NCBI RefSeq assembly: GCF_000770585.1
Contig: NZ_JNCF01000015.1
Span: 1 to 59,366, forward strand
Origin: Legionella norrlandica
GTDB lineage: Bacteria; Pseudomonadota; Gammaproteobacteria; Legionellales; Legionellaceae
Length of the DNA: 59,366 nt
Direction of reading: 5' to 3'
Part shown: positions 49,287 to 57,965 of the stretch, piece after piece
Layout of the letters: the number at the start of each line of letters is the position of its first letter
Numbering within the stretch: position 1 is the first letter of the stretch
Made by a program: the position numbers and the translations under genes
The notes under the pieces: generated by a model
The model's database searches: none
The model's input: only the letters and a program-made list of their open reading frames with translations
Told to the model about the DNA's origin: nothing

Positions 49287-50565
49287 ATGGAGTCAGTCAG
49301 AACTGAGAACCAACTATCTCAAAGCTCTAAAGCCACTCTGGCTGTAGTTACTATTTTAGTAGGGATCGGTTCTGGATTTTTAGGAATGTGCCTCGCGCTA
49401 TTGCTCCATTTTCTCCAACACATTGCCTATGGTTATAGTCCACTCCACATTATAAGCAATGAAACTTTTCTAGAAGGAGTCAGGGCCTCCTCCCCAGAAA
49501 GAAGAATTACTATCCTTTTTTTATGTGGATTAATTGCAGGTATGGGTTGGTGGGCACTCTATCGTTTTGGAAAACCACTTATTAGCATTGCTCTGGCAAT
49601 AAAATCTGGCAAACTCATGCCAGGACTTAGTACATTTATCCATGCCTTTTTGCAAATCATAACCATTGCGCTAGGCTCACCGCTTGGCCGAGAGGTAGCT
49701 CCCCGCGAAGTGAGTGCCGTCTATGCTTCATGGTTATCAGCCAAAGCAGGATTAAGTACTGAAGAAAGCAAAATCATGTTAGCTTGTGGTGCAGGAGCTG
49801 GTCTGGCTGCAGTTTATAATGTGCCTTTAGGAGGCGCTGTATTTGTACTGGAAGTATTACTTTGCACTTACAATTGGACAATTTTACTTCCTGCGTTAGC
49901 CTCCTCAGCCATAGCTGTTTTAGTATCCTGGTGGGGTTTAGGAAATGAATCTATCTACCAGATACCCGATTTTTCATTGGATGCTTCTTTAATTATCTGG
50001 TCCATTCTTGCAAGTCCCATACTAGGTTTTTTTGCCTTTTGGTTTATTCAAATCGCCACAGTACAACGTAGTAAAGCAGCTCACGACTGGCGTATGATTT
50101 TCTCCTGTTTGTTTAATTTCCTGATCATTGGATTATTTTCTATTTATTTTCCTTCCTATTAGGAAACGGTAAAAGTCCTGCAGAAATGGAATTTGATCAA
50201 TCCGTAGGAATTGGATTAAGTATTGTACTATTTTTATTAAGGAATATATTCGTTTGGACAAGTTTGCGCGTTGGAGCCAGGGAGGATTGTTAACACCTTC
50301 TCTTGCTAATGGCGCTCTACTTGGAGCTATACTCGGAGGCATTTGGAATTGGTATTTGCCAGCTGCCCCCCTACACGCCTTTGCCATTATTGGTGCAACC
50401 GCTTTTCTTGCTGCAGCACAAAAAATGCCATTAACGGCTATTATTCTCATCTTTGAATTCACAAGAATTAATTTCGTCTTTCTTATCCCTATCATGCTTG
50501 CTGTCTGCGGTTCAGTCACTATGTGTCAATTAACCAAGCACTATTATATTAAATACAAAGTATGA
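49287..50565 (+). pseudogene. ClC-type chloride channel/antiporter with two frameshifts
   Basis: 426 residues if two bases are restored. The first part has GSPLGREVAPREVSAV (GREGP-like selectivity motif) and GAGAGLAAVYNVPLGGAVF. A T is missing near 50157 (FPS then LLGNGKSPAEMEFD) and a G in GGG 50280-50282 (RVGAR then GGLLTPSLANGALLGA). The rest, to the stop at 50565, is a normal ClC end. As read, translation stops at 50162. Substrate (Cl-/H+ or F-) not determined. Confidence 0.88.
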
Positions 50566-50657
50566 TGCGCTTAAGTGCACTCATTGAATTATTACAAAAT
50601 GGCTCCATATAGGAAGTTTAAAATTAAACCCAATCATCATGTTTTATAGGTAATCAT

Positions 50658-51137
50658 ATGACGTTATGCCCTTGTGGATCACAAAATCAATATGATCAAT
50701 GTTGCGGAATTTTTCTTGAAAGCACGCAAACTCCACAAACACCTGAGCAATTAATGCGGTCAAGATACACTGCTTATTCTTTGGCGAAAATCGATTATAT
50801 TAAGCGCACTATGAAAGGCAAACCATTAATTACTTTTAATGAGCTAGAGGCCAAAGAATGGTCCCGAGGGGTTACTTGGATAGGTTTAACAATTATTCAA
50901 GCCTATATGGAAAATGCTAATAAAGGATTTGTTGAATTTATAGCAAGTTTTCTTGACGGAAATCAGTTAAAGTCCCTGCATGAATTGAGCGAATTTCAAA
51001 AAGAAGACTCCATTTGGTTTTATGTAGATGGAGTAGATAAACAATTGCCAAATAGGCAAAATAAACAAAAAATAGGACGCAACAGCCCCTGCCCTTGTGG
51101 AAGTGGTAAGAAATTTAAAAACTGCCACGAAAAATAA
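50658..51137 (+). CDS. YchJ-family protein with two SEC-C zinc motifs
   Basis: 159 residues. SEC-C motifs at both ends: CPCGSQNQYDQCC (N terminus) and CPCGSGKKFKNCH (C terminus), flanking an NTF2-like middle (LMRSRYTAYSLAKIDYIKRT). SEC-C binds zinc and, in SecA, SecB or ribosomes. The role of YchJ is not defined. It may be co-transcribed with the antiporter gene 20 bases on. Confidence 0.88.
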   Translation: MTLCPCGSQNQYDQCCGIFLESTQTPQTPEQLMRSRYTAYSLAKIDYIKRTMKGKPLITFNELEAKEWSRGVTWIGLTIIQAYMENANKGFVEFIASFLDGNQLKSLHELSEFQKEDSIWFYVDGVDKQLPNRQNKQKIGRNSPCPCGSGKKFKNCHEK

Positions 51138-51157
51138 TTTAATTTCGGATTTTATTA

Positions 51158-52957
51158 ATGAACGGCCATTTACTACTCAATATTTTCATTTTTCTCGCTG
51201 CAGCAAGCATTATGGTCCCTCTTACCAGCCGGTTTAGACTAGGCTCAGTGATTGGTTATCTCACCGTAGGCATCTTAATTGGTCCTTTTGGGCTTAAACT
51301 CATAGGTAATTCCGAACAAATTATGCATTTTGCAGAGTTTGGAGTCATTATGATGTTGTTTTTGATTGGTCTTGAACTAGAACCAATCATGCTTTGGAAG
51401 CTACGAAAATTAATAGTTGGTCTCGGAGGTTTACAAGTCTCACTAACAACAGCCGCTCTATCCCTGGCCGCTATTATGATGGGTTATGATTGGCGAGCAA
51501 GTATTGCAGTCAGCATGGCGTTGGCCCTGTCTTCAACGGCTTTAGTATTACAAATGCTTCAGGAGAAAAATCTGTTGAAAACAGCCGAAGGCGAAACCTC
51601 TTTTGCTGTTCTCTTATTCCAGGATATCGCAGTTATCCCTATATTAGTTATATTACCTCTTTTGGGCGACCACGGTATAAGTGCAAGTATCAGTGCTCAT
51701 ACTGCAACCAATATAGCTCATCTGCCTAAATGGCTTCATGCGCTTTTAGTTGCTGGTATTATTGGAGGTGTCATTTTAGCTGGTCATTACTTATCTCGAT
51801 ACTTGTTCTTAATCATTGCAAAAACCAATATCCGCGAAGTATTTACTGCCTTTTCCTTATCCTTGGTTGTTGGAACTACTCTATTAATGGAGACCATTGG
51901 AGTTTCTCCCGCCTTAGGTGCATTTATCGCTGGAACAGTCTTAGCAAATTCACAATACAAGCGAACTGTAGAAGCAGATATACAACCATTCAAAGGTCTT
52001 TTACTTGGATTATTTTTTATCTCTGTTGGGATGGGAATTGATTTCAACCTATTCTTCAAGCAAATGACGCTCATCATACCCGTCGTAATTGGAATCATTG
52101 TCATTAAGGCAGTGATTCTCTTTACGCTTGGGCAGCTGTTTCAACTTACTAAAATCCAATCACTTGGCTTTGCCCTTGGCTTATCGCAAGGGGGAGAATT
52201 TGCTTTTGTACTTTTTCAATACGCAAGCACTTCGAAAGTAATAAGCCCAGAAATCAGCAGTTTTTTTACCTTGGTTGTCGCTTTGTCCATGTTAGCCACC
52301 CCGTTTCTAATGCTTTTGTATCACCGTTTTATGGTGCCAAAATTAATTAGCAAGCTACCGGAGCGTGAATATGATTCCATTCATGAAAAAAATGACATTA
52401 TCATTGCTGGTTATGGTCGTTTTGGTCAGATCATTGGGCGATTCCTTAGTGGTGAAAACATTAAGGTCACTGTTTTGGAAAAAAATCCCGAACAAGTCGA
52501 ATTATTGCGCAAATTTGGCTACACTGGATATTTCGGGGATGCTAATCGATTGGATCTGCTAAAAAGCGCTGGAGCAGAACATGCTAAATTATTAATAGTC
52601 ACCGTAGGTAACCCTGATATCAACTTGGAAATTGTTAAATTAGCTAAACAAGAATTTCCTAACTTGAAAATTTATGCCCGAGCAAGGAATCGACGCCACG
52701 CTTATGAATTACATAAAGCGGGAGTAGATTATTTCAAAAGAGAACTCTTTGATTCGTCATTAACTATGACAAAAGAAATTTTACAATTTCTTGGCTATAA
52801 GCCTGAAGAGATCAAGAAAAAAGCAAAAGCCTTTCAAAAGCACGATGAAGAAGCTTTAATCAAATCTTTCGAGTTCTTCGAAGAGGAATCCAGCCTCATC
52901 AATTTCGCCCGACAGGCAAAAGGAGAGCTAGAGCGTATTTTACAGAACAATTCTTAA
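51158..52957 (+). CDS. Kef-type cation:proton antiporter with RCK domain
   Basis: 599 residues: ~12 membrane spans of the CPA2 Na+/H+ exchanger family (LIGLELEP, SMALALSSTALVLQML, LLFQDIAVIP) up to ~380, then a Rossmann TrkA-N domain (IIAGYGRFGQIIGRFL, VLEKNPEQVE). Architecture matches KefB/KefC, glutathione-gated K+ efflux systems; no kefF/G partner is adjacent, so the gating ligand is unclear. Confidence 0.9.
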   Translation: MNGHLLLNIFIFLAAASIMVPLTSRFRLGSVIGYLTVGILIGPFGLKLIGNSEQIMHFAEFGVIMMLFLIGLELEPIMLWKLRKLIVGLGGLQVSLTTAALSLAAIMMGYDWRASIAVSMALALSSTALVLQMLQEKNLLKTAEGETSFAVLLFQDIAVIPILVILPLLGDHGISASISAHTATNIAHLPKWLHALLVAGIIGGVILAGHYLSRYLFLIIAKTNIREVFTAFSLSLVVGTTLLMETIGVSPALGAFIAGTVLANSQYKRTVEADIQPFKGLLLGLFFISVGMGIDFNLFFKQMTLIIPVVIGIIVIKAVILFTLGQLFQLTKIQSLGFALGLSQGGEFAFVLFQYASTSKVISPEISSFFTLVVALSMLATPFLMLLYHRFMVPKLISKLPEREYDSIHEKNDIIIAGYGRFGQIIGRFLSGENIKVTVLEKNPEQVELLRKFGYTGYFGDANRLDLLKSAGAEHAKLLIVTVGNPDINLEIVKLAKQEFPNLKIYARARNRRHAYELHKAGVDYFKRELFDSSLTMTKEILQFLGYKPEEIKKKAKAFQKHDEEALIKSFEFFEEESSLINFARQAKGELERILQNNS

Positions 52958-52967
52958 TAAACGAGTC

Positions 52968-52992
52968 ATAAAGATACTTCTCAGATCTTTAT
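52968..52992 (+). terminator. Weak hairpin after the antiporter gene
   Basis: ATAAAGAT (52968-52975) pairs with ATCTTTAT (52985-52992). AT-rich; a T-run lies further downstream. Possible terminator. Confidence 0.4.
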
Positions 52993-53086
52993 ATTAAACT
53001 ATTTTTATTTAATCTTACATAAGAGTTGCCTTTACTGGTGTCAAGATGTTTAAATAGGTAACATTTATCCAATGAAAATTACTTAA

Positions 53087-54274
53087 ATGGTTCATTTTCA
53101 AGAAATTACTGTAAAAACCTTTTTAAAAGATTATTGGCAAAAGAAGCCCTTGGTGATTCGCCAGGCTTTACCTAATTTTATTAATCCTCTCTCACCTGAT
53201 GAACTAGCAGGACTTGCACTTGAAGAAGACATAGAAAGTCGGCTTGTCTACGAAACCCCAGGGAATTCTCCCCAGTGGCATTTAAAAAGAGGACCATTTA
53301 AAGAAGCTGATTTTACTCACCTTCCCGAAACTCATTGGACTTTATTAGTACAAGGAGTCGATATTATCATCCCGGAAGTATATGAGTTGCTTGATCATTT
53401 TAATTTCATTCCCCAATGGCGGATTGATGATGTCATGATTAGTTATGCATCACTTTATGGCAGTGTTGGTCCACATTATGATAACTATGATGTCTTCTTG
53501 TATCAGGCCAAAGGTCGACGGTTATGGTCATTAACCTCTCAGAAATGTCATGCCAATAATTTTATAACCGGTCTCGAATTACGAATCATGAAAGAATTTG
53601 AGGTGGAAGAACAATTTATATTGGAAGAAGGAGATATGCTCTATTTACCCCCCCATATAGGGCATTATGGTATAGCTCAATCCGAAGACTGTATGACCTA
53701 TTCTTTTGGTTATAGAAGTTATCGGGGACAAGAATTGTGGGACAGTTTAGGTGATTATCTATCCGAAAAAGGGCTATTCAAAACACTTTATCAGGATCCT
53801 GATTGGTCAGATCTTACAAATTCATCGGAAATTCCCCCTTCCGCATGGAAAAATGCAAAACGATTGTTAACCCAGATGCTGGAAAATGATGAAATCATCA
53901 AATCCTGGTTTGGCTGCTTTGCAACCAGTCTTGAACAATCGGCTGAACAACGGATAGCTTTGCCTTTGGAAGAGGAAGAATTACTTAGTTTGGAAGAATT
54001 TATTAAAGAACTTCAAAACAGCCAAGGATTATTGAGAGACGCCGTATGTCGTTTTGCCTATCAAAGAGATGATGTACAATCTGAATATCGTTTTTATATC
54101 AATGGAGAGGAATGGGAAAGTCAGGGAGTTGCACCTGATTTACTGAGTTATGTTGCTAATAACCGCCTGCTTTTTCTAAAAGATCTGCAATCTTATTGCA
54201 ACAACGAAGGCAATCAATTATTTCTCTATGAATTGTGGAAACTCCAATGGCTGCAAATTTATCCAGATGAATAG
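53087..54274 (+). CDS. roxA: Ribosomal protein L16 arginine hydroxylase RoxA
   Basis: 395 residues. JmjC-type 2-oxoglutarate oxygenase: HYDNYDVF gives the HxD metal ligands and PPHIGHYGIAQSEDC the distal histidine. The start FLKDYWQKKPLVIRQA and the C-terminal winged-helix region match YcfD/RoxA, which hydroxylates Arg81 of L16 in E. coli. Confidence 0.92.
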   Translation: MVHFQEITVKTFLKDYWQKKPLVIRQALPNFINPLSPDELAGLALEEDIESRLVYETPGNSPQWHLKRGPFKEADFTHLPETHWTLLVQGVDIIIPEVYELLDHFNFIPQWRIDDVMISYASLYGSVGPHYDNYDVFLYQAKGRRLWSLTSQKCHANNFITGLELRIMKEFEVEEQFILEEGDMLYLPPHIGHYGIAQSEDCMTYSFGYRSYRGQELWDSLGDYLSEKGLFKTLYQDPDWSDLTNSSEIPPSAWKNAKRLLTQMLENDEIIKSWFGCFATSLEQSAEQRIALPLEEEELLSLEEFIKELQNSQGLLRDAVCRFAYQRDDVQSEYRFYINGEEWESQGVAPDLLSYVANNRLLFLKDLQSYCNNEGNQLFLYELWKLQWLQIYPDE

Positions 54275-54321
54275 GCTTCTATTTTGAAACTAGCCACTCT
54301 CTTGCAAGTCTCGACATAGCG

Positions 54322-54424
54322 TGGCATGTAATGAATCTTCTACACATCTCTGGAAACTCAGCCCAGCTCTGCTCTCCGAAGTCCCGCTGTAGGTAGAGAT
54401 GTGATAGGGAGACAGGGCATGCCA
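54322..54424. other. Nested hairpin element downstream of roxA
   Basis: TGGCATG (54322-54328) pairs with CATGCCA (54418-54424); inside, CACATCTCT (54343-54351) pairs with AGAGATGTG (54395-54403). A competing pairing exists (CCAGCTC near 54363 with GAGCTGG 54433-54439). GC content is above its surroundings. Possible structured RNA or palindromic repeat unrelated to copies A-C. Confidence 0.5.
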
Positions 54425-54556
54425 ACAGTGCGGAGCTGGCCCTATCCCCCTTAACGCAAGGACTTTACGAACTAAATACCCAATAAATACAATCAATTGG
54501 ATAATTTCAAAATCATATAGTATATTTAATATACATAAACCAAACAAGGATGGGCG

Positions 54557-54706
54557 ATGAAAAAAATAATATTGGCCATGGTTATAATTAGTGCTGCCGG
54601 CTTACTCAGTAGCTGCGGAAGTGCATGCTGCGGCGGCGCCAGATCCTGTTGCAGCTATAATACTGGATGCTGTGGTGTACAAAATTATTCAGGCATTTGG
54701 TATTAG
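54557..54706 (+). CDS. Small cysteine-rich lipoprotein
   Basis: 49 residues: MKKIILAMVIISAAGLLSSC, a lipoprotein signal with lipobox LSSC (Cys20), then a mature part of 30 residues with six further cysteines in CC pairs (CC at 24-25, 31-32, 38-39). AAGGA is six bases upstream. The mature peptide has no known fold. CC pairs suggest metal binding or disulfides at the cell surface. Confidence 0.75.
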   Translation: MKKIILAMVIISAAGLLSSCGSACCGGARSCCSYNTGCCGVQNYSGIWY

Positions 54707-54829
54707 TGCACACCCATAAAAGACCAGCCGCATGGCAAAAATAGTTTTCTTACAATGCCGGAAGAAGGATTTCTCCACATAGCTTATATGGAATGGGGAA
54801 ACTATGATCTGAAGTTACCCAACATTAAA

Positions 54830-54954
54830 CTTCTTTCGAAACTCGCTGCCATGAGAGAAGTACGAGGGGAAACGGAGCACAGAATCGCAGTGTACACGTT
54901 AGTAGCACCGTATCGACAAAGCAATTCTCCATAGCAGTAGAATTTCGAAAGAAG
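54830..54954 (+). repeat. Dispersed palindromic repeat, copy C
   Basis: 125 bp. Left arm CTTCTTTCGAAACTC, right arm GAATTTCGAAAGAAG: 15-base inverted repeats with one mismatch. Core closely matches copy B. It lies between the Cys-rich lipoprotein and the DMT gene; no ORF inside. Confidence 0.85.
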
Positions 54955-54990
54955 TCTGTTATTTGTGTGTAGGGTTGAAGGGTGGCTGAA

Positions 54991-55905
54991 TCAATAATCA
55001 CGTCTTAGCTTAAGTAATTGCTGTCTTAATTGATTCAAATTAATTTTATGGCTAAACAAAGTAATTAAAGCACCTGCCAATATAAACGCAATCCCCAAGG
55101 CATGCCATGGCTTTAAAACTTCACCTAATAGTAATACACCAAAAACCACTACAAAAACTGGTTCTAAAACGGATAAAATAGATGCTTTTTCTGAACTAAT
55201 ATATTTTAAACTATATAACATTAATAAAATAGGTATCACGGTTGCAATAATGGCTATGCCAAACAAATTTAGCCACACAGGTAATGATAATGGAATTTTA
55301 AAACTATGTTCTAAAGAAGCAACTATAAAACTAGTTGCCATACACCCTAAACAAACCATTAAAGTTGATAAGTTAGGCGAAATTTTATTATTTTTACTAG
55401 CAACAATGTAGCAAGCATAAAAAAAGGCAGAGGTTAAGCCAAGAAATATGCCCCACAAGTCAAAAGCTACTTCCTCCAGATCGATTAGTAAAGCCATACC
55501 CATTAAAATAATAGCAATAGCCAGGTAATATACTTTTGGTATAGTTTGACCATAAAAAAAGAAGTTTAATAACATAATCATCACTGGATAAGTAAAAAAT
55601 ATCACCATTGATAATCCTGATCCAATATAGAGGGAACCATAAAAATACAACAGTGTGGATATACCATAGTAAAAAGCGCCGCTTAGAAAAGCGACCAACA
55701 TGGATTTATAACTGTCTTTAATACGATTAAGTTGTGAAATTAAAAAAATCAAAATTAAAATGCTTGAAATAAAAAACCGCCAAAACAACATATTACTTGC
55801 TGACAAATCGCCATTAATCGCACTAATTCCAAAATAACCAATAAATCCGTATAAAAAACCGGATAAAATGGCATAAAAGGAACCTTGTTGTTCTTGGGAG
55901 CTCAT
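54991..55905 (-). CDS. DMT/EamA-family transporter
   Basis: 304 residues, ten hydrophobic segments in two EamA halves (first ~10-145, second ~155-290; PVFVVVFGVLLLGE near the end is the typical second-half motif). These are inner-membrane exporters of metabolites or amino acids; substrate unknown. Confidence 0.85.
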   Translation of the reverse strand: MSSQEQQGSFYAILSGFLYGFIGYFGISAINGDLSASNMLFWRFFISSILILIFLISQLNRIKDSYKSMLVAFLSGAFYYGISTLLYFYGSLYIGSGLSMVIFFTYPVMIMLLNFFFYGQTIPKVYYLAIAIILMGMALLIDLEEVAFDLWGIFLGLTSAFFYACYIVASKNNKISPNLSTLMVCLGCMATSFIVASLEHSFKIPLSLPVWLNLFGIAIIATVIPILLMLYSLKYISSEKASILSVLEPVFVVVFGVLLLGEVLKPWHALGIAFILAGALITLFSHKINLNQLRQQLLKLRRDY

Positions 55906-56144
55906 GATGATGGCATCTAAAATAAATTGATTTTTAAATCAATAAAAAGCTTTATTTTACTACTTTTTTTCTATTTTGAAAATAAATCAATCAAAGTTGA
56001 GGCATATTGGCATATTTATATCTTCGGTAGAAATACAAACTGAACTTACACCAGAACTATTAAAAATTTTGCTACAAGTCAATTGACAATAAAATATACA
56101 CAATGTAATATTCTAAAACTTTGTTTTTGGCTCTAAATCAACTA

Positions 56145-57293
56145 ATGTTTCGAATTTTAGTTTTTCTTTCTGGTATATTACTCTTTGCATCTAATATCAT
56201 TGCTGAAACCGTTTCTTGTAAGGGACACTCATGCCTTGCTGTCATAGATGCTGGTAGTACAGGTTCAAGATTGCATATTTATTCTTATGATTTGGATGAT
56301 AACAAGACACCGATTCATATCAATGAAATTTGGAATAAAAAAATTAAGCCCGGGTTCGCTACCATAGAGCCGAACTCCAGCACCATTGACGCTTATCTAA
56401 CTACCTTATTAGCTGACGCCCCTACTGAACATATCCCCGTTTACTTTTACGCCACAGCTGGCATGCGGCTATTACCACAGTCAAAACAGAAAAAATACTA
56501 CGATGAACTTGAGCAATGGTTTAAACAACAATCTCAATGGCAACTAGTAGAAGCGAAAACTATCACTGGCAATGATGAAGCTTTATTTGATTGGCTTGCA
56601 GTGAATTACAAGCTGGGCACACTCCAATCAAAGCAGAATCAATCGGTTGGCGTCATGGACATGGGTGGCGCTTCCGTACAAATTGTATTTCCTATACAAA
56701 AAAATGAAGAAATCAATAAACTTTATCAGGTGGAACTCGATCTCTATGGACAACATATTACCTTATATGTCCACAGTTTTTTAGGCTTAGGCCAAACCGA
56801 AATGTCACACCAGTTCCTTAACTCTGCCTCTTGCTTCGCTAATAACTATCCATTACCTGATGGAGAATCAGGCCAAGGGAATGCTCCTTCCTGTGAAGAA
56901 GAAGTTTCTTCATTAATGAATAGCGTTCATAAGGTTAATCAACAAGTACAACCCTTACTTGCCTCAAACCCTGTGAATGAATGGTATAGTATCGGAGGGA
57001 TCTCAAATCTTGCCAGCAGCAATCTGTTTCATTTTGAAAACAACGTATTAACTAACCAAAGTTTACTTCAACAAGGAGACAGTCAAATTTGCCACCAACA
57101 ATGGGAGATGCTTAATGCCCAATATCCTAATGACGAATACCTCTATCAGTACTGTCTTTTGTCTTCCTATTACTATGCCTTAATGGTTGATGGTTATGGA
57201 ATTTATCCCGATCAAACGATTCATTATATTCCGCCAGAAGAAAATCTTGATTGGACAATTGGTGTAGTACTTTACCGTACTAAGGATTTATAA
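56145..57293 (+). CDS. Secreted ecto-nucleoside triphosphate diphosphohydrolase (GDA1/CD39)
   Basis: 382 residues from ATG 56145 with a signal peptide (MFRILVFLSGILLFASNIIA). All five apyrase-conserved regions are visible: DAGSTGSR (from Asp35), YATAGMRLL, TITGNDEALFDWLAVN, GVMDMGGASVQIVF and SIGGISNLA. The family hydrolyses nucleoside tri- and diphosphates; a homologue is a known L. pneumophila virulence enzyme of eukaryotic type. The start lacks a clear ribosome site. Converges on and overlaps epmC by six bases. Confidence 0.95.
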   Translation: MFRILVFLSGILLFASNIIAETVSCKGHSCLAVIDAGSTGSRLHIYSYDLDDNKTPIHINEIWNKKIKPGFATIEPNSSTIDAYLTTLLADAPTEHIPVYFYATAGMRLLPQSKQKKYYDELEQWFKQQSQWQLVEAKTITGNDEALFDWLAVNYKLGTLQSKQNQSVGVMDMGGASVQIVFPIQKNEEINKLYQVELDLYGQHITLYVHSFLGLGQTEMSHQFLNSASCFANNYPLPDGESGQGNAPSCEEEVSSLMNSVHKVNQQVQPLLASNPVNEWYSIGGISNLASSNLFHFENNVLTNQSLLQQGDSQICHQQWEMLNAQYPNDEYLYQYCLLSSYYYALMVDGYGIYPDQTIHYIPPEENLDWTIGVVLYRTKDL

Positions 57294-57821
57294 TTCATCA
57301 ATTAAAAAATCATCAATTTTTAGAGAGATGGGACGTTTATAAAAGGCACATAAGGCATTGCGAAAGCGTTGAGCTCGCTGAGATAACCCTTGAGTACAAT
57401 AATGCAAAACTTGGTTATGAATTGATTGCTTAAACGCCTCTGTATCCGATTCAGTACCATTTAAATTATCAATACTCACTCTAAATTTATGACCAGTAGC
57501 AACCGAGAGTATCCATTCCATTGCTTGCGGTTTTACTTCCATCTTCTGAAATAAAGCCTGTTGTTCTTGAGTGCGACCATCAGGTGCATACCAATAGCCA
57601 AAATCAACCAGCTTCCTTCTTTCTTCTCCGGCAATGAGCCAATGTGCACATTCATGCAAAGCACTACTAAAAAATCCATGAGCAAAAAATAGCGCATTAT
57701 AGGGATATTGCTCATCAGCCGGTAGATAAATTGGTTCGTCGCCCCCTTTGACTAATCGAGTATTATAGTCCTTTTCAAAACAATCATTAAAAATACGAAT
57801 GAGATCTTGGTAGTTATGCAC
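57288..57821 (-). CDS. epmC: Elongation factor P hydroxylase EpmC-like
   Basis: 177 residues, single domain with a HECAHW metal-binding motif near residue 57 and DFGYWYAPDGRTQEQQALFQ. EpmC (YfcM) hydroxylates the modified lysine of EF-P. The writing enzymes EpmA/EpmB are not in this window. Confidence 0.85.
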   Translation of the reverse strand: MHNYQDLIRIFNDCFEKDYNTRLVKGGDEPIYLPADEQYPYNALFFAHGFFSSALHECAHWLIAGEERRKLVDFGYWYAPDGRTQEQQALFQKMEVKPQAMEWILSVATGHKFRVSIDNLNGTESDTEAFKQSIHNQVLHYCTQGLSQRAQRFRNALCAFYKRPISLKIDDFLIDEL

Positions 57822-57965
57822 GAATTATTCAAAATTGAAATAATAAAGGGAGCTATTTTATATAAATTTCAAATTTTTAAAATATTTTTCAACATTGATT
57901 TTTAATTAAATTACTTTATAGTTAATTTTACTAAAACACTTAAGACTTTGAATGGATTTCATTTT

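Noticed and set aside
51490..52104. Alternative-frame ORFs inside the Kef-type gene
   Set aside because: No ribosome sites, low-complexity composition, complete overlap with a well-conserved transporter.
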